Assembly: GCA_003486645.1 (NCBI GenBank)
Contig: DNGI01000202.1
Span: 19,776 to 39,297, forward strand
DNA length: 19,522 nucleotides
Origin: Cyanobacteria bacterium UBA11370
Lineage (GTDB): Bacteria; Cyanobacteriota; Cyanobacteriia; Cyanobacteriales; Coleofasciculaceae
Direction: 5' to 3'
Part shown: positions 13,805 to 19,522 of the stretch, piece by piece
Layout: each line of letters opens with the position of its first letter
Position numbering within the stretch: the first letter of the stretch is position 1
Translations under genes and position numbers: made by a program
Notes under the pieces: generated by a model
The model's database searches: none
Seen by the model: only the letters and a program-made list of their open reading frames with translations
Told to the model about the DNA's origin: nothing

Positions 13805-15613
13805 TTGAATTACTTATTGCTATTTATTTGGATTGCCATTGGTATCGGTTTGCGCTTTACCCAGCTAACCTTAAAATCGCCGTGGACGGATGAGTTTGCC
13901 ACCATGATTTTTAGTCTGGGTAATACTTATCAAACTGTACCGTTAGATCAGGCAATTTCCTTAGAAACTCTTCTGCAACCGCTGAAACTTAACTCCAGTG
14001 TTGGAGTATCAGCGGTAATTCATCATCTATTAACAGAAGATCACCATCCTCCCCTTTATTTTGTATTCGCTCATTGGTGGATACAATTATTTTCTATACC
14101 CGAAGGATATGTCTCACTTTGGGTAGCGCGATCGCTTCCGGCTTTTTTGGGTGTATTATCAATTCCAGCGGTTTACGGACTCGGTTGGTTAGCCTTTCGT
14201 TCTCAGTTAATCGCTCAACTTGCCGCCGCAATGATGGCAGTTTCTCCCTATGGCATCTATCTCGCTCAAGAAGCACGTCATTATACTTTAGGGATTCTTT
14301 GGGTTATTGCTTCTCTGAGTTGCTTAGTCGTTGCATTACAGCATCTCCAACACCGAATTTTATTACCGATTTGGATAGCGTTGTGCTGGATAATCATTAA
14401 CAGTTTAGGCATCGCCACCCACTACTTTTTTAGTCTAACTCTGTGTGCTGAAGCAATCGTACTCATAGGATTTTGGTTATCAACAAATCCCTTATTTCAA
14501 AAAATCTTCCCCACTCCCCACTCCCCACTCCCCACTCCCCCTTCTTATTGGTCAAGAATTTATATCGTTATTGTCGCTACTTGTGTGGCGGGTTTACTCT
14601 GGCTACCCGTGTGGCAGAATAACCATGACCCACAAATGATGCAATGGATTCAAACGAGCGATCGCACTTTTATAACCTGGATTGCTCCAATTTTTCAGGC
14701 GTTGGCAGCTTGGATTACCATGATTTCCCTGCTACCCGTAGAAGCATCTTCTCTACTCATTGTGATTCCTTCCGGTATTATAATGATTGGCTTTTTTGTG
14801 TGGGCAATTCCAATTTTTTATAGCGGGATTAAAGCTCAGTTAAAAAATCCAAAAACCCGTTTGCAGATCAAGGTTTTAGGCGGTTTTGTTTTAGGTGCAA
14901 TTGCCTTATTTTTCGGAATTACCTATATTATCGGTACTGATCTTACACGAGGAGCTAGGTACAATTTTCTCTACTTCCCTGCTGTAATCGTATTAGTAGC
15001 TACTGCCTTAGCCGTTATCTGGAATAATGATAAAAATATCGATTCAGAATTGCAATTTTTTCTTCTTATAAAGAATCCCAAATCCCAAATCTCAAATCTC
15101 AAATTCCCTAACATTTTATCCTTGAAAACCAACGGTAAACAAGCCGTAGCCATTATTTGGGTCATGGGATTCGTGAGTGGTATTACTGTTGTGAGTAATC
15201 TCGGATATCAAAAATACTACCGTCCTGATTTTTTAGTTCCTATGATACAAAATGTATCGTCTGTACCAGTTTTAATGGCTACAACTCATAATACTTTAGT
15301 ACAAACAGGTGAAATGATGGGACTTGGCTGGGAATTTAAACGTAGCGCTAAATCTAAACTATCTCAAAAGAATCCTCAATTTCTCCTAGCCCATCAAGAC
15401 GAAGAAGAATGTGAAAAAATAGATTGTCCTGCCTCTAAAATTCTCCAACAAACCTTATCTCAACTGCCGCGTCCCTTAGATGTATGGTTAGTAAATTTTA
15501 AAGCCCCAGTTGTCGATCCACTCAACTGTTTTGCCGAAGATATCTCTGAATATCCGACCTCAGTAGATGGCTATCATACTAAGTTATATCATTGTCTTGA
15601 AGACGACACATGA
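13805..15613 (+). CDS. Second GT-C fold membrane glycosyltransferase (GT39-like)
   Basis: A 602-aa multi-pass membrane protein, paralogous to the gene at 19-1689. SPWTDE places Asp29-Glu30 in the first external loop, and DHHPPLYFVFAHWW near 79-92 and QEARHYTLG near 157-165 are GT39/PMT hallmarks. It would use polyprenyl-phosphate sugar, perhaps from the GT2-GtrA protein. The frame opens after a TGA at 13799-13801, so the only start that keeps the catalytic loop intact is TTG at 13805 (or a nearby TTG). No ribosome-binding site is visible, so the native 5' end may be lost. Two heptamer arrays lie within the frame and encode loop segments (about residues 235-246 and 424-434). The TGA stop is the first three bases of a MITE-like element, so the C-terminus may also be altered. 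Confidence 0.8.
   Translation: MNYLLLFIWIAIGIGLRFTQLTLKSPWTDEFATMIFSLGNTYQTVPLDQAISLETLLQPLKLNSSVGVSAVIHHLLTEDHHPPLYFVFAHWWIQLFSIPEGYVSLWVARSLPAFLGVLSIPAVYGLGWLAFRSQLIAQLAAAMMAVSPYGIYLAQEARHYTLGILWVIASLSCLVVALQHLQHRILLPIWIALCWIIINSLGIATHYFFSLTLCAEAIVLIGFWLSTNPLFQKIFPTPHSPLPTPPSYWSRIYIVIVATCVAGLLWLPVWQNNHDPQMMQWIQTSDRTFITWIAPIFQALAAWITMISLLPVEASSLLIVIPSGIIMIGFFVWAIPIFYSGIKAQLKNPKTRLQIKVLGGFVLGAIALFFGITYIIGTDLTRGARYNFLYFPAVIVLVATALAVIWNNDKNIDSELQFFLLIKNPKSQISNLKFPNILSLKTNGKQAVAIIWVMGFVSGITVVSNLGYQKYYRPDFLVPMIQNVSSVPVLMATTHNTLVQTGEMMGLGWEFKRSAKSKLSQKNPQFLLAHQDEEECEKIDCPASKILQQTLSQLPRPLDVWLVNFKAPVVDPLNCFAEDISEYPTSVDGYHTKLYHCLEDDT
14509..14536. repeat. In-frame heptanucleotide array (CCCCACT)4
   Basis: Four perfect CCCCACT units followed by CCCCC lie within the second GT39 gene. 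They encode a Pro/Ser/Thr/His-rich loop (PTPHSPLPTPPS) between hydrophobic segments. Gain or loss of one unit shifts the frame. Two more units of the same heptamer occur at 19389-19402. Confidence 0.85.
15074..15101. repeat. In-frame heptanucleotide array (AATCCCA)2(AATCTCA)2
   Basis: Two AATCCCA units and two AATCTCA units in tandem in the same GT39 gene, encoding NPKSQISNLK in a hydrophilic loop ahead of a membrane segment. This is a second heptamer array in one gene. Confidence 0.75.
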
Positions 15614-15733
15614 GTAATATGATGTCCCGTTGAATAACCCTAAAAAAGATGGAGAGAGAGGGGGAGAGGGAGAGAGGGGGAGAAATTTAATTTTATTTTA
15701 TTAGGGGTAATTAGCCGGAAATGATATTACTCA
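15611..15733. mobile_element. MITE-like element overlapping the GT39 stop codon
   Basis: A 123-bp element with long terminal inverted repeats. 15611-15647 pairs with 15697-15733 at 29 of 37 positions, and the outer 10 bp (TGAGTAATAT / ATATTACTCA) are perfect. The TGA stop of the second GT39 gene is the element's first trinucleotide. The centre is a 35-nt all-purine tract of GA and G runs (15651-15685). There is no reading frame inside, so any mobility would need a transposase elsewhere. I see no clear target-site duplication. Confidence 0.6.
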
Positions 15734-15828
15734 AACTCTAACAGAGTACGTCTTTTTGAATCCAAAATCTTTCGACTGAGCGTTCACGCCGAAGTCAAAA
15801 ATCTAAAATTCAAAATGGTATAATTTTT
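15734..15828. other. Convergent intergenic spacer
   Basis: Spacer between the MITE-like element and the end of the SWIM gene. It contains the AAAATCTAAAATTCAAAATGG phrase typical of cyanobacterial AT-rich short repeats; a related TTTTGAATTTTGAA occurs at 13796-13809. No strong intrinsic terminator is visible. Confidence 0.4.
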
Positions 15829-16656
15829 TCATTCATCTCGTTTCAGCGCCGACATCACCGCCTGCTGACTAACTATCTGATAAACCTCCCTTAAATACTG
15901 CATCACAGAAGCATCAACCGCTGTCAAAGGAATCATTCCCAAAACATCTAAAACCGTGCGATGATCGGGGGGTGGTGCAATGACTACCAGAGACGGATCT
16001 AAGGGTTGATTGTACTCCCAGAATTGCTCCATCTTAAGTGGAGAGTCGGGAGTCGGGAGTCGGGAGTCGGGAGTCGGGAGTGAAGATTGTTCCTCTGTTT
16101 TTGTGCTTTCCGGAATTGCTACTCCTGTACTTCGTAAGCGACGCAAATCATTGAGGATTTGTTGTTTGGTGCGTCCCCGCAACTGGAATAATACAAAAGG
16201 ATCTTCGCTAAAGCGATCGCCTAATTGATAATACACTGCTCCAATATGTTTGCAGGGATTTTTGGGATCGGGACAAGTACACCGAGAACGAATATCTGAA
16301 AGTGTAAAGGGAAATAAACTCAACCCATTTGCCGTGAAAACTTTTTCAATATTTTCTGGCATTTCTCCGGCTAAAAGTTGAGCTGAATAAATGGCTTCTT
16401 GAGCCATTGTTTGTACGACATAGTTCCAATCTTCCTCGGTAAAAGGATTTATGGATAGGGACACTTGATAGGGTTCTGGTGCAGTGCCTTGTACTTTTGC
16501 TAATACTTCTGAACTTTTAAATTCAATACTCAGAACGTTACCTTCTTTTGCATATTTTCTGGCTCGTTCTAAACGTTTTTTAAATCGATAGGAGTTCAGC
16601 AGATCGTTCCATCGTTGCACCCACCAAGCCGGATTTTCAATTTCGTAATTTGTCAT
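15829..16656 (-). CDS. SWIM zinc-finger protein, partner of the SNF2 helicase
   Basis: A 275-aa protein with a SWIM zinc finger, CxCx6CxH: Cys126, Cys128, Cys135 and His137 in RCTCPDPKNPCKH. SWIM domains bind DNA or proteins, and in bacteria they often occur in, or next to, SNF2-family ATPases, as here, where the helicase lies 188 nt upstream on the same strand. Residues about 10-36 (WWVQRWNDLL, RFKKRLERARKYA) match the start of such proteins. A low-complexity linker (SSLPTPDSRLPTPDSP, 191-206) is encoded by a heptamer array and separates the SWIM part from a conserved C-terminal region. The ATG at 16656 touches another heptamer array and has no ribosome-binding site. The precise role in DNA repair or chromatin-like remodelling is unknown. 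Confidence 0.87.
   Translation of the reverse strand: MTNYEIENPAWWVQRWNDLLNSYRFKKRLERARKYAKEGNVLSIEFKSSEVLAKVQGTAPEPYQVSLSINPFTEEDWNYVVQTMAQEAIYSAQLLAGEMPENIEKVFTANGLSLFPFTLSDIRSRCTCPDPKNPCKHIGAVYYQLGDRFSEDPFVLFQLRGRTKQQILNDLRRLRSTGVAIPESTKTEEQSSLPTPDSRLPTPDSPLKMEQFWEYNQPLDPSLVVIAPPPDHRTVLDVLGMIPLTAVDASVMQYLREVYQIVSQQAVMSALKRDE
16043..16077. repeat. In-frame heptanucleotide array (GAGTCGG)5
   Basis: Five perfect GAGTCGG units plus a partial one, inside the SWIM gene. On the coding strand they encode the LPTPDSR heptapeptide repeat; three units equal seven codons. Unit gain or loss other than multiples of three shifts the frame, and the part beyond it is about 70 aa. Confidence 0.85.
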
Positions 16657-16736
16657 TGGTTAGTTGTTGGTTATTGGTTGTTGGTTGTTGGTTGTTGGTT
16701 ATTAGTTGTTGGTTGTTGGTTGTTGGTTGTTGTTGG
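16656..16736. repeat. Heptanucleotide array (TTGGTTG)n upstream of the SWIM gene
   Basis: Nine contiguous heptamers (TTGGTTG with TTGGTTA and TTAGTTG variants) at 16667-16729, with further units on each side. The outermost unit overlaps the start codon of the SWIM gene. The array occupies the position where a leader or ribosome-binding site would be. Confidence 0.85.
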
Positions 16737-16807
16737 CTTTTGTTTATTATTTCTTATCTTGTTATTAAGGAAAGGTCTAAGCTATTGATTATTTTCAAAC
16801 ATCTAGC

Positions 16808-16842
16808 AACAAATAACAAATAACAAACAACAAACAACAAAC
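16808..16842. repeat. Heptanucleotide array (AACAAAY)5 at the helicase stop codon
   Basis: Two AACAAAT and three AACAAAC units run up to the SNF2 helicase TAG stop (16845-16847). The same heptamer lies at 1-20. With the TTGGTTG array, most of the 188-nt gap between helicase and SWIM genes is repeat. The remaining 70 nt (16737-16807) shows no feature. Confidence 0.85.
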
Positions 16843-16844
16843 AA

Positions 16845-19511
16845 CTATTCATCAATTACAGCATTGCGGTCAAGTAACAAGAGCGATCGCAATTGATCCG
16901 TATCCATTTCAGTGATCCAGTCTTCTCCTGCATCTACGGTTTGTTCGGCTAGCTGTTTCTTGCTTTCGATAATATCGTTAATTTTCTCCTCAAGAGTACC
17001 AGTACACACAAACTTATGAACTTGAACATTCCGAGTTTGACCAATCCGAAAGGCGCGGTCTGTTGCTTGATTTTCTACCGCTGGGTTCCACCACCGATCT
17101 ACATGGAAAACATGATTAGCTCTTGTTAAATTCAATCCCGTACCACCCGCTTTTAATGATAAAATAAGGATGGGTGGCCCTTCCGGATCGTTCTGGAATC
17201 GGTCAACCATTTCTTCTCGTTGCTGCTTCTTGGTTGAACCATATAAAAATAGTATTTCTCCACCCAATTGTTTTTGGAGATAAGGTTGGAGGAGTTTACC
17301 CCACTCGGCAAATTGAGTGAAAACTAAAGCGCGATCGCCTTCCGAAATAGCTTCTTCTAGCATTTCCTGTAATCGTAATAATTTTCCAGATCGTTTAGCA
17401 TCTCCTAACGTTTTTTCTTTTAACAACTGTGCCGGATGATTACAGACTTGTTTAAGTCGCAAGAGTAAGGTTAAAATTAGCCCTCGACGCTTAATCCCAT
17501 CGGTTGATTCAATTTCTACCAGCGATTCATCCACCAGTTTTTGATACAATGCGGCTTGTTCGGATGAAAGTCCACAGAAAACATTCATTTCCTGTTTTTC
17601 AGGTAAATCTTGAATGATATCTTTATCCGTTTTCAGGCGACGGAGGATAAAGGGTTGAACCAGCGATCGCAACGTTTGCAGTGAATCCCTATCCCCAAAT
17701 TTCTCAATCGGCATCGCAAATCGCCGCTGAAAAAATTGTTGATTGCCTAAATATCCGGGATTGAGAAAATCTAAAATTGACCACAATTCCGATAACCGAT
17801 TCTCCACTGGCGTTCCCGTTAAAGAAATACGAAACTGTAGAGACGTACCATGGTACGTCTCTACAATTTGTCGTACTGCTTGGGACTGTTTGGCGCTGGG
17901 ATTTTTAATATTTTGAGCTTCATCTAGGACAACGCCTCGCCAAGAAACCTCTTGTAAGGTTGTGGCATCTCGATAAACTAACGGATAACTGGTAATCACT
18001 AAATGCTTATCTTTAACTGCCTTAGCAAATACTTTTCCTTTGGAACGTTTATCGCCGTGGTGAACTAACGTTTTAAGGGTTGGAGCAAATTTTTTAACTT
18101 CTCGTTCCCAGTTTCCGAGGACTGAAGTTGGGCAAACCACTAGGGTGGGTTCTTCGAGTGCATCTTGTTCTTTTAGATATAACAAAAAAGCCAGAAGTTG
18201 GGGTGTTTTTCCTAAACCCATATCATCCGCTAAACACGCACCCATTCCCCAGCGTTCGAGAAACGCTAACCAACTCACGCCTCGGATTTGATAAGGACGT
18301 AATGTGCCTTGAAAACTGGCGGGTGTTTCAATCAGTTTAATGGATTGATTGCTGGTTAAATTAGTAATTAACTCTTGTAATGCTCCCGATGCTTCAAAAT
18401 GCACGACTGGCAATTTTGCCAGAGTTGTTGTATCCCCAGTACTCAATCGTAGAGCATCTTCCACACGCAGCGTCATCTCATCTTGTGAGGCAACAAACAT
18501 TCCTTGTGCCGCACGAACATCCGACGGTTGTAGCGCAATCCATTCACCATTTACTTCAACTAACGGCGATCTTAATGCCATCAAACGGTCAAACTCTTGC
18601 TTCGAGATGGTTTGTTCACCAATTGCCAGTTCCCAGTTAAACTTGAGTAAACTTTGTAACCCCAAACGTTCATTTTTCTTCTGAGATGCTACCTCCGCAC
18701 TAATACTAACTCCCAAACGTTTTGATCCTGCGCCTGGTGTTAATGAAGGCGGCATTATGATGCCTAAACCACTATCTTGTAGCCGCCACGCACTCGCTTT
18801 AATAAACTCATACACCTCAACAGGGGTTAACTCACAAAATTGGGGACATCGTTCATGTAAACTCGACTCAATCGGTGGATAAAGTCGAGATGCCAACCCT
18901 AACCCTTTCAGCAAGGTTTCTTGAGGTAATTCTATGGTTCGTCCTTGATACTCTAACCGTTCCAAAGGTTGCCGCCAAATGGTCTTCGCATTCACTAAAA
19001 AATCTGCATCATCAACTGCTTGCAAACAATAATCCAACCGCCAGTTTTCCTCCCCCGATTCTGGAGGTTGCAAGACAAAGCAAGTGCGAAATAAATTTTG
19101 AACTAAACCTTGGGAATTCGGTGTAACTAAATTCTGTTGTATGGGTATTGTCCAAGTTTGGAGTGCAGCTTCCAGGCGAGAAATTGCTGTTGGTTCTACC
19201 TCTAGAATATCTGATGGAGTAGAGAGCGATCGCCCTTCGCGCACCAGCATAGCCGATCGCAACCATTCCTTAATTGGCGATTCCATTAGGGGAAACGAGA
19301 TCGAACCCACCCATTGACGCACTTGAATATCAACAATACAACTCAAAAACCCCAACACTAATTCTTGAGGTAGAATAAAGTCCGAATTTTCCCCACTCCC
19401 CATTTTAAGGGATATAGACGCGCCAGCGGCTTCCCGTAGGGTAGACGCCAAGAACGCCAAGAAGAAGAAGAGAAGAGGGGTTGTCGAGCCGGATTTGATA
19501 TCAACTGTCAA
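16845..19511 (-). CDS. SNF2-family DEAD-like helicase/ATPase, N-terminus disrupted
   Basis: Double-stranded-DNA translocase of the bacterial SNF2 family. The open part is 888 aa: N-terminal family region (about 44-400), then the ATPase core with LADDMGLGKTPQ (Walker A, 427-438), DEAQ (530-533), SLTGTPVENRLSELW (563-577), ILSLKAGGTGLNL (782-794) and QATDRAFRIGQ (815-825, arginine fingers). The first 40 residues are encoded by repeat DNA and match nothing typical. Recognisable family sequence begins near ENSDFILPQELVLGF (41-55). Cyanobacterial relatives are usually over 1000 aa, so about 150-200 N-terminal residues appear missing or displaced. The frame opens at a TTG right after a CAACTGT heptamer array that carries a TGA in every frame. 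A 30-bp palindrome adds residues 550-559 in the core. Possibly still active; the SWIM gene follows. Confidence 0.9.
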   Translation of the reverse strand: MTVDIKSGSTTPLLFFFLAFLASTLREAAGASISLKMGSGENSDFILPQELVLGFLSCIVDIQVRQWVGSISFPLMESPIKEWLRSAMLVREGRSLSTPSDILEVEPTAISRLEAALQTWTIPIQQNLVTPNSQGLVQNLFRTCFVLQPPESGEENWRLDYCLQAVDDADFLVNAKTIWRQPLERLEYQGRTIELPQETLLKGLGLASRLYPPIESSLHERCPQFCELTPVEVYEFIKASAWRLQDSGLGIIMPPSLTPGAGSKRLGVSISAEVASQKKNERLGLQSLLKFNWELAIGEQTISKQEFDRLMALRSPLVEVNGEWIALQPSDVRAAQGMFVASQDEMTLRVEDALRLSTGDTTTLAKLPVVHFEASGALQELITNLTSNQSIKLIETPASFQGTLRPYQIRGVSWLAFLERWGMGACLADDMGLGKTPQLLAFLLYLKEQDALEEPTLVVCPTSVLGNWEREVKKFAPTLKTLVHHGDKRSKGKVFAKAVKDKHLVITSYPLVYRDATTLQEVSWRGVVLDEAQNIKNPSAKQSQAVRQIVETYHGTSLQFRISLTGTPVENRLSELWSILDFLNPGYLGNQQFFQRRFAMPIEKFGDRDSLQTLRSLVQPFILRRLKTDKDIIQDLPEKQEMNVFCGLSSEQAALYQKLVDESLVEIESTDGIKRRGLILTLLLRLKQVCNHPAQLLKEKTLGDAKRSGKLLRLQEMLEEAISEGDRALVFTQFAEWGKLLQPYLQKQLGGEILFLYGSTKKQQREEMVDRFQNDPEGPPILILSLKAGGTGLNLTRANHVFHVDRWWNPAVENQATDRAFRIGQTRNVQVHKFVCTGTLEEKINDIIESKKQLAEQTVDAGEDWITEMDTDQLRSLLLLDRNAVIDE
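17836..17865. repeat. Perfect 30-bp palindrome inserted in the helicase core
   Basis: The half-site TGTAGAGACGTACCA is followed immediately by its exact reverse complement. It lies in frame in the SNF2 gene and encodes VETYHGTSLQ (residues 550-559), just before the FRISLTGTPVENRL motif. GTAGAGACG-type palindromes are familiar dispersed repeats in cyanobacteria. The number of bases added is a multiple of three with no stop, so the reading frame survives. Confidence 0.85.
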
Positions 19512-19522
19512 CTGTCAACTGT
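19385..19522. repeat. Repeat cluster at the 5' end of the helicase frame
   Basis: From left to right: two CCCCACT units near 19389-19402; a GC-rich cyanobacterial repeat (GCGCCAGCGGCTTCCCGTAG near 19420-19439, then GACGCCAAGAACGCCAAGAA near 19444-19463); and three TCAACTG units (19501-19521). On the helicase strand these encode residues 1-40, which do not look like SNF2 protein. The window ends here, so the fate of the missing N-terminal coding sequence is not visible. Confidence 0.65.

Noticed and set aside
15651..15685. All-purine tract as a regulatory H-DNA element or polypurine signal
   Set aside because: It lies in the middle of the MITE-like element and nothing ties it to a promoter; kept only as part of that element.
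16656..16842. Regular repeats resembling a CRISPR array
   Set aside because: The units are 7 bp in direct tandem with no unique spacers and no cas genes; they are STRR-type heptamers.

Overview
The window looks like chromosomal DNA of a cyanobacterium. HIP1-type GCGATCGC octamers recur (for example near 73, 963, 992, 3297, 17330 and 19226), heptanucleotide tandem repeats (STRR type) sit beside and inside genes, and there are REP/MITE-like palindromic elements. I cannot name the species. I see no rRNA, tRNA, CRISPR array or intact transposase.

Left part (1-2897, + strand): a two-gene cell-surface glycosylation unit. It holds a GT-C (GT39/ArnT/PMT-like) membrane glycosyltransferase and a polyprenyl-phosphate-sugar synthase (GT2) fused to a GtrA membrane domain. 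A second GT39-like gene lies at 13805-15613. The two parts are separated by about 10.8 kb of accessory DNA, which is bordered by two identical 18-bp copies of a HIP1-containing sequence.

Accessory block (about 2935-13743): a composite palindromic repeat element; an orphan DUF1778-type antitoxin with an extra N-terminal module; a probable stump of its GNAT toxin; and a minus-strand operon. In transcription order the operon is dynamin-like GTPase A (655 aa), dynamin-like GTPase B (678 aa), a soluble M48-type zinc metallopeptidase (335 aa), a CHAT caspase-like protease fused to a third dynamin-like GTPase (843 aa), and a small His-rich double-CxxC protein (90 aa). Upstream on the same strand is an AraC-family regulator with an apparent extra helix-turn-helix. 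Direct and inverted repeats in the 334-nt gap are candidate operators. A leucine-rich-repeat remnant closes the block.

The operon is the most notable system here. Two membrane-paddle dynamins, one protease-armed dynamin and a second protease suggest a membrane-stress or anti-phage device. In that model the membrane GTPases sense or remodel membrane and the CHAT and M48 peptidases execute a response. The function is inference; the domain assignments are read from motifs.

Right part (15829-19511, - strand): a SNF2-family helicase followed by a SWIM zinc-finger protein, a common bacterial pairing. This part is full of repeats: heptamer arrays inside reading frames and against start codons, a perfect 30-bp palindrome inserted in frame in the helicase core, and repeat DNA at the helicase 5' end where its N-terminal portion should be. 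A MITE-like element with 37-bp imperfect inverted ends overlaps the stop codon of the second GT39 gene.
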